Of a stretch of DNA of 64,000 nt, positions 8,178 to 16,865 are shown in pieces. A program made the translations under genes and the position numbers. Source of the stretch: Clostridium hydrogenum (GTDB lineage: Bacteria; Bacillota; Clostridia; Clostridiales; Clostridiaceae); the NCBI RefSeq assembly GCF_021432385.1, contig NZ_JAEACT010000002.1, positions 186,001 through 250,000 of the forward strand, given 5' to 3'. Within the stretch, counting starts at the first letter, position 1. Each line of letters begins with the position of its first letter. The notes under the pieces are model-generated. The model did no database searches. It saw nothing but the letters and a program-made list of their open reading frames with translations, and was not told where the DNA came from.

Positions 8178-9513
8178 AGAATATTCCCAGCCTCTTCCTC
8201 CTATAAAAAGGTTCAACTTCTTTTACTGCTCCTTCAGTCCAATCATCCATTTCCATTACATCAAGGCATATTTCCTCCAAATGCGGAAGAGCTGCTTCCT
8301 CAATTTCCTTAAATATCTCATTTTTATTATCATCATCATCAAAATCTACTATTATCAAATAACTTTTCTTATCATTGCTTAACATAATTCTTAAATAAGC
8401 TTCATAGATATCTTTCTCTTTTTTCATATACTTTTTAATAGCTTTTATCATTTCATCTGGGTATTCTTCTGGCTCCTCAAGCGTAATCTTAGTATCTTTT
8501 TTTGTAGAACCCTTACCTAAAGATGTAGACATCAAGGTATTCTCTTTATCCCTATACTTTTCAATAGTTGCTTTAGCTTTTTCATCAATACGTAAGCAAA
8601 TTCCATCGCAATTAACAACTATACCTTCCATCTCTTTAGATAAAGCAAGTAAATCATCATAAGTTACAGTATTTGTATTCCATTCATTTTTATCATATGC
8701 TTGTTCAAATTCTGTCCTATCCGTAAAAACTGGAATCCAAATTTTATTATTCTTGTCCATTAAACGTGCAAATTCCGCCACGGAATCCACCTTTACACTC
8801 GTAACACCATCCTCATCGGTATACGATTGTTCTTTTTCTTTTAACTGAGTTGGAACTAAGTACCTTGCAGTAATAACTTGTTTAAACATATTCCCTTCTA
8901 ATCTATTAAGCTCCTGATTTTTACCGTCATAATTACTCTTTGAATAAAATTTTTGAAAAAAGTTAATCGCTGCATACTGTAATTCTGGATTTATTAAAGA
9001 CATATTTATACCTGAAACGCCGCTCAAATCCCATGTTGAGAATATCTCATCTCTATTAACCTCAGCGGTATATTCTCCATTATCCACTAATATCTTTTTT
9101 ATACCTATCCTATGCAAATCAACAAATTCGCCAATTGCTTCCATCTTACTTATCGTTTTCATTTTAAGCATAATTAGCTGCTGCCTAAAATAATCTTCTG
9201 CTTTATCAGCATATTCCTTTTTAGAAAATATCCACGCCCTACCTTCACTATCTACATACGGATAATTAGTATTTTTATCATAGGCAATATAAAACTCTCC
9301 TATATTTTTTATTTTGTCTTTCAATATTCTATAAAATACCTGAATTTTTTTATCAAAATTTATATTAGGGAATTTACCCTTGCTTTTAAAATGCTGCGCC
9401 GAATAAATTAAAAATATAATCTCTTGAATATCTATATTTTTTAATTGCTCTATGGACATTTCATTGCTTAATAAAAATACTTTTCCTATTTCATTTTTTC
9501 TTTCTTCATTCAT
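8176..9513 (-). CDS. SseB family protein (enhanced serine sensitivity)
   Basis: A 445-residue soluble protein. The middle contains the SseB N-domain pattern (KIWIPVFTDRTEFEQAYD), and the last 100 residues match the SseB C-terminal domain (EYPDEMIKAIKKYMKKEKDI, then YLIIVDFD and LDVMEMDDWTEGAVK). In E. coli, SseB overproduction alters serine tolerance; the biochemical role is not known. The N-terminal 200 residues are not recognisable and may be a lineage-specific extension. The gene stands alone on the minus strand. Its stop codon lies exactly at the border of a repeat element, and a family D repeat lies about 20 bp before its start. Confidence 0.8.
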   Translation of the reverse strand: MNEERKNEIGKVFLLSNEMSIEQLKNIDIQEIIFLIYSAQHFKSKGKFPNINFDKKIQVFYRILKDKIKNIGEFYIAYDKNTNYPYVDSEGRAWIFSKKEYADKAEDYFRQQLIMLKMKTISKMEAIGEFVDLHRIGIKKILVDNGEYTAEVNRDEIFSTWDLSGVSGINMSLINPELQYAAINFFQKFYSKSNYDGKNQELNRLEGNMFKQVITARYLVPTQLKEKEQSYTDEDGVTSVKVDSVAEFARLMDKNNKIWIPVFTDRTEFEQAYDKNEWNTNTVTYDDLLALSKEMEGIVVNCDGICLRIDEKAKATIEKYRDKENTLMSTSLGKGSTKKDTKITLEEPEEYPDEMIKAIKKYMKKEKDIYEAYLRIMLSNDKKSYLIIVDFDDDDNKNEIFKEIEEAALPHLEEICLDVMEMDDWTEGAVKEVEPFYRRKRLGIF

Positions 9514-9533
9514 GCCCTCATCTCCAATATATC

Positions 9534-9629
9534 GATATACCAGCTCAACTATTAAAATTCATGTGAACAATAATGCCTATAAGACGGCATTTTGGTACAA
9601 ATAAATTTTAAGTTTCACAATGGTTTATC
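9534..9629. repeat. Family D palindromic element, copy 1
   Basis: About 96 bp with inverted ends (GATATACCAG...TGGTTTATC) and a characteristic core, TAATGCC...GACGGCATTTTGGTAC. Related copies lie at 25666, 28060, 58195 and 59194. It lies directly upstream of the SseB start. Confidence 0.85.
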
Positions 9630-9720
9630 TTTAATTAATCTTTCATTATACATTATACCAAATCTTACACGAATTTAATTCAAAATTTGATATAATATAA
9701 CTGCATTTATCAAAAAATTA

Positions 9721-10039
9721 AACATTGCGAACAAAAGTGTAGTGCAAAATCAAAGAACCTTTGGCAGGTGCAGAAAAATGATGTTAGTGAATAGCGGCTC
9801 AAAATCCTAAATAAAATTAATAAAACTAAGCGGCAAATTTTTTAAAGCTTAAGAGCTTTCGATAACTCGCAAAAATACGCTCAGACAATCTAAAGCTCTA
9901 AAGCTTTAAAAAATTTTCCACTAAGTTTTATACAATTTTATTTTAGAAATTTTTTCGCCACTATTCCCTAACATCATTTTTTTCCTACACCTGCCAAAGG
10001 TTCTTTGATTAATCCACTACATCCTTGTTCTCCAATGTT
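9721..10039. repeat. Long stem-loop element, family C copy 2 (inverted loop)
   Basis: A roughly 320-bp inverted repeat. The outer arms share CAAAGAACCTTTGGCAGGTG and TGATGTTAG; the inner arms share TAAATAAAATT and AAATTTTTTAAAGCTTTA. The loop carries ATAACTCGCAAAAATACGCT and CAGACAAT, the reverse complement of the loop in the neighbouring copy at 10167, so this copy sits in opposite orientation. No reading frame of note. Confidence 0.85.
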
Positions 10040-10121
10040 TAAATAAGTTGATCAATTAATATACCAATTAACATCCTTTAGCATATTATCTGGTAAAAAA
10101 TCAAAGTTTCTGCACTAGCCA

Positions 10122-10149
10122 AAATTCCGTAGGCACGGAGGAATTTTTT
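10122..10149 (-). terminator. CCGTGCCTACGG hairpin module
   Basis: A short hairpin built on CCGTAGGCACGG followed by GGAATTTTTT. The same module in perfect form lies at 42428-42455, and a half copy at about 1381. It may act as a transcription terminator, but no gene obviously uses it here. Confidence 0.4.
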
Positions 10150-10166
10150 CCTTTAAAACCATGTAC

Positions 10167-10362
10167 ATTGCGAAATAAGTGTGTTGTAGGATGATTTAAA
10201 TAAAATTTTATAAATCTTAGGTAAAAAACTTTAAAAGCCTTAGACGTTTCAATTGTCTGAGCTTCTTTTTAGCGAGTTATTGAAACTTCTTAGGGTTTTA
10301 AAGTTTTTTGCCTTAGATTTATTAATTTTATTTAATATCCTGCAATACACTTACTTCGCATT
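10167..10362. repeat. Long stem-loop element, family C copy 3
   Basis: An inverted repeat with arms of about 80 bp, ends reading ATTGCGAAATAAGTGTGTTG on the left and the matching AAGTAAGTGTATTGCAGG complement on the right. The loop is TTCAATTGTCTGAGCTTC then AGCGAGTTATTGAAA. It ends 4 bp before the stop of the glycosyltransferase at 10367 and probably serves as its terminator. Confidence 0.85.
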
Positions 10363-10366
10363 AATT

Positions 10367-12556
10367 TTACTTAATTACACCTTTTAAATCATACAATTGT
10401 TCATTTCTTTGGCCTCCAAAGCCGTTACTTTTTGAATTTGATGTTGAACTTGAATTACTCCACTCACTTGAAGCAACAGCCTTACCATTTTTCTGAACCC
10501 ATTGAAGTATTGAGTTGTTACTGCTGCCACCGCCCATGCCGCCAGTTAGTACATATCTTATTTCTCCATTTTTAATCATTTCCTTAAACTTAGCTAAGGT
10601 TATTGTATTGTCACTTCCTGAAAAACCTCCAAGTGTCATTACTGACAAGTTATCGTTTAATATTAAGCTATCGGCACTTTGAGATGAAGAAACTACAAGT
10701 GCATATTTTTCAGTAGTAATATTATTTTTAAGAAAAGTTACTAATTTTGAATTACTTTGAGTATTTTCTTGACCCATGCCACCTGCTTGTGAGCCACCCT
10801 TACCGCTATTCATTAATAATTCTAAGCCTGCAGCTGGCATATTATTTGATACCGCATATTTTAAAGTTGCTGCCGAACCAACAAATGGCATAATTAAAAT
10901 TCCTGTAAAAGCTAAAGCCGCAAATGCTGTCTTTAATTTTAAATTTTCATTTTTAATAAATTTCGCTGCACAAAGTGCTATTGAAAATACAAATGTCATA
11001 ATAACTGCTGCTATTGAAATACCCTTTACCAAACTTGAAAGACTGCTTATAAAATATGATAATTCAAGTGCTTGTGCTGCACCATTTATCATAAGCGCTA
11101 CTGGTAAAATAAAACCCTTCCAGCCGCCTTCTTTATAAAGTTTCCACATTGAGGTAACACCTATACCTGTTAACGCTGCTGCTGGTGCTGCCATCATTGT
11201 TAAATAATAATTGTGAAATAAACCCTTTGTAAAGCTGAAATATATAAATTCTGGGAATAACCATAAAAACCACAATACTATTGCTCTCTTTTTCTCAGTA
11301 TCAAGTACAAATCTCAATTTTTCCTTAAGTGCTGCTGCTATAAATCCTAAAAATGCTATAGGTAAAAACCACATTATTTGGTCCGACAATATATTTTTGG
11401 AGAATAACCTTTGGAATCCAGCTGTTGTTTGGCCTCCAAATGTACCTGTGAGTTGTGTAGAACCATTAGCTCCACCAAATCCACCGCCCATGCCACTTGG
11501 TCTTTCCATTTTCCCACCGCTCGGCATTTGACCTTTAGGTCCTCCTTGCATTCCTTGATTGCTGCTTCCTGAGGAACTTGAACTATTTTGACCACTTGGT
11601 GGCTGTCCTTGAGTTCCATTGAACGAATTGCTTTGATTTCCACTAGGCATCTGTCCTTGACTACCGCTTTGTGACTGTCCTCCAGGTCCTCCCTGCATTC
11701 CACTTGGCCTTTCACCTTTCATTCCACCACTTGGAGGAGTTCCACCGCCGCCCATTCCAGATGAACTGCTGCTTAATCTTTCTATTCCATTGTGACCTAC
11801 TATAAGTTCAATTTCACTATTGTTCGTACTACTTCCTACAAATGGTCTGCTTGAAGCTGGAACCATATCAACTATAACTGCCCAAGAAAATGAAACCATA
11901 ACTAAAACTAATGTTCCAAGTACTAAATGCACTATTTTTTTCTTTAAAGAAACTGTGTTACATAAAAGATATACTATATATATTGCTGGAGCTACCATAT
12001 AAGCTTCAAGCATTTTTATATTAAAACCAACACCAACCAAAACTAAACTTATTAATAAGAACTTAAATTTTCCTTTTTCTGCTGCTATAGTAAGTGCCCA
12101 ACATGCAAATAGTAATGTCATAACTAAAGTATTATCTATTGTATTGTTTCTACTTACTGCAACAAAAACGGGTGTTATAGAAAGGCATAATGCTGAAATT
12201 AAAGCAGCTGCACTTCCAAAAGATCTTCTAACAATTCTATATAAAACCCAAACCGCAATTACTCCTGCGATGGCTTGTGGTAATAATATACTCCAGCCAT
12301 GGAAACCAAAAATCTTTGCTGAAATAGCCTGAAGCCAAAAGCCTAGTGGAGGTTTATCTATAGTAACGTAACCTGATGGATCATAGGCTACAAAGAAGAA
12401 ATTTTTAAGACTCATAGTCATACTCTTTACACCTGCTGCATAATAACTATTTCCATATCCCTCTATTCCTATGTTTACAAAATTCAGTATCGCCGACATA
12501 ATTAAAATTAAGGTTATTACAATTCGCTCTTTTGTAAGCTTTATATTCTTAATCAA
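10367..12556 (-). CDS. ArnT/PMT-type membrane glycosyltransferase (GT39-like, YkcB-like)
   Basis: About 729 residues, many membrane helices. The N-terminal half has the GT-C layout with an acidic pair in the first outer loop region and the 'KPPLGFWLQAISAKIFG' segment typical of ArnT/PMT proteins, which move sugars from lipid-phosphate donors on the outer face of the membrane. Residues 261-379 are an unusual low-complexity insert rich in Gly, Ser, Gln, Met and Pro, lying in an extracytoplasmic region. The TTG start at 12556 is chosen because GAGGAGG lies just upstream; it overlaps the preceding gene's stop by 8 bp (TTGATTAA). It is the last gene of a four-gene operon with GT2, GtrA and a second GT-C protein. 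Confidence 0.85.
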   Translation of the reverse strand: MIKNIKLTKERIVITLILIMSAILNFVNIGIEGYGNSYYAAGVKSMTMSLKNFFFVAYDPSGYVTIDKPPLGFWLQAISAKIFGFHGWSILLPQAIAGVIAVWVLYRIVRRSFGSAAALISALCLSITPVFVAVSRNNTIDNTLVMTLLFACWALTIAAEKGKFKFLLISLVLVGVGFNIKMLEAYMVAPAIYIVYLLCNTVSLKKKIVHLVLGTLVLVMVSFSWAVIVDMVPASSRPFVGSSTNNSEIELIVGHNGIERLSSSSSGMGGGGTPPSGGMKGERPSGMQGGPGGQSQSGSQGQMPSGNQSNSFNGTQGQPPSGQNSSSSSGSSNQGMQGGPKGQMPSGGKMERPSGMGGGFGGANGSTQLTGTFGGQTTAGFQRLFSKNILSDQIMWFLPIAFLGFIAAALKEKLRFVLDTEKKRAIVLWFLWLFPEFIYFSFTKGLFHNYYLTMMAAPAAALTGIGVTSMWKLYKEGGWKGFILPVALMINGAAQALELSYFISSLSSLVKGISIAAVIMTFVFSIALCAAKFIKNENLKLKTAFAALAFTGILIMPFVGSAATLKYAVSNNMPAAGLELLMNSGKGGSQAGGMGQENTQSNSKLVTFLKNNITTEKYALVVSSSQSADSLILNDNLSVMTLGGFSGSDNTITLAKFKEMIKNGEIRYVLTGGMGGGSSNNSILQWVQKNGKAVASSEWSNSSSTSNSKSNGFGGQRNEQLYDLKGVIK

Positions 12557-14213
12557 TTTTAACTCCTCCTCTATCTTTTGAAATATCAATTATAATCTTT
12601 AATAAATATCCAAATATTAAAACATTTAGTGCGGATGTAACTATTAATACTGGTGTATATCCTGTTGAACCTCCAATTAAAACATAGTACGTATTTGCAA
12701 AGACTGTAATGCTAAGACCAATTGCAGCCATTAATATTCTCCTATCCTTAAGATAAATATAAGCTAAAATTGATAATGCAACAGCTGGAAATAAATATCT
12801 CTCATGCATGCTGCTTGCAAAGGTAAATACACCCGAAATCTCAAGAAGCGCAACTGCTGGAGCCATAATTTTGTTATTTCCCTTAATGTAAATAATAAAT
12901 GATATTATTGTTACTAATATAATAAAAATCATACCTAAATTGTGATAAGTTATTCCTAAAATTGTACCACTGTCACTTGCATAATTTTTTCCTATTAAGC
13001 TAAAGAAATTGAAAGCATTAACTGACGCATATGGATATTCTCCAACTGTGCCTGAATACAACTTGAAAAGCCATGGAATTCCATTAGTTATTACGAATGG
13101 AATTGCTATTATAACTGCTACACTTAATCCTATCAAAGCTGCCTTTATAAATTCCTTTATACTCTTTAATCTAACAAGTTCAAAGAATAATATTGGAAGA
13201 AAAATTATTCCCTGTGGTTTCATAAGTACTGCGGCTGAAAAAAATATTGCTGAAATTCCTACTTTTCCTTCTGATAACATGTAAATTCCTAAAACAAGAA
13301 TCATAGTAAAGAAGGAATCTACCTGTCCCCAAACACTTGCATTAACTAGTATAGCTGGGTTAAACAAATAAAAGCTTGATAATATGATGCTTAAACTGCG
13401 TGATAAACGCTTGTTTGCTAATTTATATATAAGAAACGCTGTTATAATATCTGCAAATATTGAAGGTAATTTTAGTAGCAAATTAAAATATGAGCTAAAA
13501 GCCGATGTATTTCCCATTTTGCCAACTACAGCTAATACATACATATACAAAGGTGGATAATCAGCATTTCTTGAATTTGAATATACCGTTGTTAAACTTT
13601 TACCGGCAGATACCGCCCAATCTTTAAATAAGTTTAAATCCGATGAAAATGATGGCAATATTACTGCTATAAATAATCTTAAAAATAATGCTATACCAAT
13701 TAAAACTGGTATTAAAAACTTCTCACTAATTTCAAATTCCTTAATTTTTTTATGAGCTGCCATAATAAATAAACAAATTGAAGAAATTACAAATATAATT
13801 GAATATATAATAACCTCTATAGAATAATTGCTCGAACTTCCATTTCTATTTTGAAAATTACTACCGCTCGGTCTTCCCTGTCCATTCCCCTGAAAGCCGT
13901 GATTCTTAGCATTGTTCACTTGTGAACCACTTTTACCTTGCTGCATATTAGGAGGCTGCTGACCCATATTGTTATTAAAACTCTTGTTAGTTTTCGAAGA
14001 ACTATTGGGCGGCTTACCTTGTTGCATATTATTATTAGAACTTTTATTTGATGCCGCTCCACTTGGCGCCATTCCTTGAAAACCAACTTGATTTTGACTA
14101 GATAATTTATTTCCATTTAATTTATATATTTCATAACCACTTGAAAACATCAATGCTAAAAGTACAAAAATCAAACTAACTTTAATTGCTACACTTCTTT
14201 TAATGTTATTCAT
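12549..14213 (-). CDS. GT-C mannosyltransferase-like membrane protein with Asn/Gln/Gly-rich segment
   Basis: A 554-residue protein with one N-terminal helix, then residues 37 to about 130 of low complexity (Asn, Gln, Gly, Ser, Met, Pro; repeats of the MQQGKPP and GFQGNGQ kind), then about ten membrane helices. The segment FSSDLNLFKDWAVSAG with the acidic residue, plus NADYPPLYMYVLAVVG, is characteristic of polyprenol-phosphate-dependent GT-C enzymes. With the upstream GT2 and GtrA genes and the downstream ArnT-like gene, it likely forms a pathway that decorates a surface polymer or protein with a lipid-linked sugar. The low-complexity segment resembles the insert of its partner, which suggests shared evolution or a shared environment outside the membrane. 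Confidence 0.8.
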   Translation of the reverse strand: MNNIKRSVAIKVSLIFVLLALMFSSGYEIYKLNGNKLSSQNQVGFQGMAPSGAASNKSSNNNMQQGKPPNSSSKTNKSFNNNMGQQPPNMQQGKSGSQVNNAKNHGFQGNGQGRPSGSNFQNRNGSSSNYSIEVIIYSIIFVISSICLFIMAAHKKIKEFEISEKFLIPVLIGIALFLRLFIAVILPSFSSDLNLFKDWAVSAGKSLTTVYSNSRNADYPPLYMYVLAVVGKMGNTSAFSSYFNLLLKLPSIFADIITAFLIYKLANKRLSRSLSIILSSFYLFNPAILVNASVWGQVDSFFTMILVLGIYMLSEGKVGISAIFFSAAVLMKPQGIIFLPILFFELVRLKSIKEFIKAALIGLSVAVIIAIPFVITNGIPWLFKLYSGTVGEYPYASVNAFNFFSLIGKNYASDSGTILGITYHNLGMIFIILVTIISFIIYIKGNNKIMAPAVALLEISGVFTFASSMHERYLFPAVALSILAYIYLKDRRILMAAIGLSITVFANTYYVLIGGSTGYTPVLIVTSALNVLIFGYLLKIIIDISKDRGGVKID

Positions 14214-14235
14214 CTTACCCTCCCCTTAAATAAAT

Positions 14236-14679
14236 TTATGCTGCCAACTTTCTATGCCTCTTACCTTTAAATATAAACAAGTTATAAACCACGTAATTAA
14301 ATACTTGTAAAAACAAAGTTACAATAATTTTGGCTGCATATGCATTCATGTGAAATTTGTTGCTTAAAATGTTAAGTCCCTCAAGTGAAATTCCAAGTGA
14401 AACTAAGTTGGTAAAAACAAATTTTACTAATTGAGCTACTGTGTTGTCTTTGTTTTTATCTGCCTCCTCTGTTTTCTCATTAAAGGTCCACAACTTATTT
14501 AGCACAAAGCTATTTATTACACCCATGCTGTAACCACCAACTTGGGCCAAAAGCTTATCAACTCCTAAAAAACCTAATAACACTGAAAAAACAGCAAAAT
14601 CTACACCAGTATTGATGCACCCAACAATTCCAAACTTTATAATTGATTTATATTTTTCGTATAAGCATTTTATTTTCAT
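14236..14679 (-). CDS. GtrA family membrane protein
   Basis: About 147 residues with four membrane helices, the standard GtrA/DPMS-associated topology, beginning SIIKFGIVGCINTGVDFAVF. GtrA proteins are thought to flip polyprenyl-phosphate-linked sugar across the membrane for outer-face transferases. The ATG at 14679 overlaps the end of the GT2 gene by 32 bp; longer upstream in-frame codons would overlap far more. The order GT2-GtrA-GT-C is a classic glycosylation module, close to the phage-type gtrA/gtrB/gtr arrangement. Confidence 0.87.
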   Translation of the reverse strand: MKIKCLYEKYKSIIKFGIVGCINTGVDFAVFSVLLGFLGVDKLLAQVGGYSMGVINSFVLNKLWTFNEKTEEADKNKDNTVAQLVKFVFTNLVSLGISLEGLNILSNKFHMNAYAAKIIVTLFLQVFNYVVYNLFIFKGKRHRKLAA

Positions 14680-15619
14680 CTTCAAAACCTGCCTTTTCAC
14701 CAATGATATAAAGAGGTCTTCCTTTTGCTTCATCAGCCATACGACTTAAGTATTCTCCCATTATTCCAAGTGTTATAAATAATCCTCCAATCAAGAAGAA
14801 AATTAAATCTATAACTAAACTCATACCTGAAATACCGCTTTTTGTAAAAATACCTTTAAAGATTTCAATGATAGCAAATAAAACACTAAAAGCACTTATT
14901 GTTCCTCCCACATAATTGGCGAATTTTAGAGGCTTATAAGAAAATGATGCTATACCATCAGAAGCAAATTTAATCATCTTTTTAAGAGGATACTTTGTTT
15001 CACCTGCAAATCTTTCTTTTCTTATAAATTCAACTCCAATTTGCTTATATCCAACCCAACTAACAAGACCTCTTACATATCTGTTGTGTTCCGGAAGTGA
15101 TTTTAATTTGTCACATACTTTTCTATCTATTAATCTAAAATCACCGGTATCAACTGGTATATCAATATCTGTCATACTCTTTAAAATTCTGTAAAAAGCC
15201 TTAGCAGTAAACTTTTTAAAAAAAGTTTCCCCATTTCTCTTAGCTCGTTTTCCATAAACTACGTCATAGCCTTCCTTCCACTTTTCTATCATTTTTAATA
15301 TAACCTCTGGTGGATCTTGAAGGTCAGCATCTATAACTACTACTGCATTTCCGCTTGAATTATCCATTCCTGCTGAAATTGCAAGTTGATGTCCGAAATT
15401 TCTTGAAAAACTTAGCAATTTTATATTTGAATCCATATCACAAATGGTTTTTGCTATTTCTACTGTTCCATCCTTACTTCCGTCATTTACAAAAATTATT
15501 TCATAAGTTTCCTCTGTTGAATCCATAACTTTTTTTAATCTTTTGTAAGTTTCTCCTATTACAAGTTCCTCGTTATACACTGGAACTACTATTGAATATT
15601 GAATTCCTGACTTCCTCAT
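14648..15619 (-). CDS. GT2 polyprenyl-phosphate sugar transferase (GtrB/DPM-like)
   Basis: A 323-residue protein: GT-A catalytic domain at residues 1-230, then two C-terminal membrane helices. Motifs include SIVVPVYNEE, the VVVIDADLQDPPEVI metal/nucleotide site, and PVDTGDFRLIDR with the catalytic acidic residue. Members transfer glucose, or a related sugar, from a nucleotide sugar to undecaprenyl phosphate on the cytoplasmic face. AGGAGG precedes the ATG at a good distance. It is the first gene of the operon; a promoter can be seen at 15712-15739. Confidence 0.92.
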   Translation of the reverse strand: MRKSGIQYSIVVPVYNEELVIGETYKRLKKVMDSTEETYEIIFVNDGSKDGTVEIAKTICDMDSNIKLLSFSRNFGHQLAISAGMDNSSGNAVVVIDADLQDPPEVILKMIEKWKEGYDVVYGKRAKRNGETFFKKFTAKAFYRILKSMTDIDIPVDTGDFRLIDRKVCDKLKSLPEHNRYVRGLVSWVGYKQIGVEFIRKERFAGETKYPLKKMIKFASDGIASFSYKPLKFANYVGGTISAFSVLFAIIEIFKGIFTKSGISGMSLVIDLIFFLIGGLFITLGIMGEYLSRMADEAKGRPLYIIGEKAGFEDENKMLIRKI

Positions 15620-15711
15620 TTTTAAAACCTCCTAATATCTATATTTAAACTGAGTTTGTCATGTATTTGTCTTCGTATCTATCTGATGTTTTAATCTTAC
15701 AATAAATACCT

Positions 15712-15739
15712 AGTATAAATCTCCGCAGAATTGTGGCAA
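15712..15739 (-). promoter_or_regulatory. Sigma-A type promoter of the glycosylation operon
   Basis: On the minus strand: TTGCCA, 16 bp, TATACT, leading toward the GT2 start at 15619. The spacer and -35 region carry an inverted repeat CCGCAAA/TTCTGCGG, a possible operator. The divergent OmpR-type regulator at 16162 is a candidate binder, by position only. Confidence 0.55.
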
Positions 15740-15811
15740 ATTTGCGGTATAATATTTTTTTCAATGATAGTTTTCTTTGTTCATGGTAAACTATAAATAT
15801 AAATCAAACCA

Positions 15812-16138
15812 GGGGATGTCGGACAAAATTATTTAATACACAAATTTTAAATATTACGAACCTTTTTTCAAAGTACAAAGTACAAAGTACAGAGTACAAA
15901 GAAGGATGATTTACCTTTCCTTACGTCAGGTAAATCTTAAACTTAACTGTTGTCAGCTTTGCTGACAACAGTAATGATGCGATTGCGTAAGCAATCAAAA
16001 ATAAGTTATAAGATTTTCGGTAGCAAAGCGGAAGAAAATCATCCTTCACTGTACTTTGTACTTTATACTTTGTACTTTGGTCTAATGCTTCGCAATAATT
16101 TTAAGTTACGCATTAAATAATCTTAGTGCAACAGCCCC
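15812..16138. repeat. Family A element carrying a nested family B element
   Basis: The outer ends are family A (GGGGATGTCGGACAAAATTA left, complement of GGGGCTGTTGCACTAAGATT right), in reverse orientation relative to the copies at 5299 and 42976. Nested inside at 15870-16080 is a full B element with AAAGTAC tandem repeats on both sides and the usual hairpin modules. The right end stops 23 bp before the response regulator start. Confidence 0.85.
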
Positions 16139-16161
16139 ATTACAGTATGAGGTGAATAATC

Positions 16162-16860
16162 GTGGAGAAAAAATTAATTTACATTGCCGATGACGAAACT
16201 AATATTAGAAATATTATAAAGTCCTTTCTTTTAAAAGAAGGCTTTGACGTTGAAACTTTTGATGATGGAAGCAAGCTATTTGAGGCTTTTAACAAAAAGA
16301 AAGCAGATATGCTTGTAATAGATATAATGATGCCTAATATGGACGGATATTCCCTATGCTCCCTTGTGCGTCAGAAGAGTTCCGTGCCAATAATAATAGT
16401 ATCCGCAAAAGACACTGAGCCAGACAAAATAGCTGGTCTTACTCTTGGCAGCGATGATTATCTTACAAAACCATTTAGCCCCATGGAACTCATCGCTAGA
16501 ATACGAAGCATTTTTAGAAGAATAGAATTAGACAGTTCTAATAGTTGTGCACCTTCTCAATGTTTATCTATTGGAGATGTTAAAATCAACTCAGACCTAA
16601 AACAAGTTGAATTTAAAGGAATAGACATTGGTCTTACAAAAATGGAATTTGAGGTTGTATATTATTTAACGGTTAACAAAAATAGAGCCGTAAGCCGAAG
16701 TGAACTTTTAGATAAAATATGGGGCTTTGAAAATGAAGTTGAAACTAGAGCAACCGATGATGCTATAAAAAGAATAAGAAAAAAGCTTTCAGATGTAGGA
16801 TCAAATTTAAAAATTGATACAGTATGGGGATTTGGTTTTAAAATCGAAGATAGGGAGTGA
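16162..16860 (+). CDS. OmpR family response regulator
   Basis: A 232-residue protein: receiver domain with phospho-acceptor Asp54 (VIDIMMPNMDG) and the conserved Lys in YLTKPF, followed by a winged-helix DNA-binding domain with the typical SRSELLDKIWG helix. The GTG start has GAGGTGA seven bases upstream. The sensor kinase gene follows almost without a gap, so this is a two-gene unit. The adjacent divergent operon makes sugar-lipid transferases, which raises the possibility that this pair senses envelope stress; no direct evidence. The promoter region upstream has been displaced or replaced by a repeat element. Confidence 0.93.
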   Translation: MEKKLIYIADDETNIRNIIKSFLLKEGFDVETFDDGSKLFEAFNKKKADMLVIDIMMPNMDGYSLCSLVRQKSSVPIIIVSAKDTEPDKIAGLTLGSDDYLTKPFSPMELIARIRSIFRRIELDSSNSCAPSQCLSIGDVKINSDLKQVEFKGIDIGLTKMEFEVVYYLTVNKNRAVSRSELLDKIWGFENEVETRATDDAIKRIRKKLSDVGSNLKIDTVWGFGFKIEDRE

Positions 16861-16865
16861 TACAA

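Noticed and set aside
11374..11715. Minus-strand frame within the low-complexity part of the GT39-like gene
   Set aside because: Shadow of repetitive coding sequence; no ribosome site and no independent evidence.
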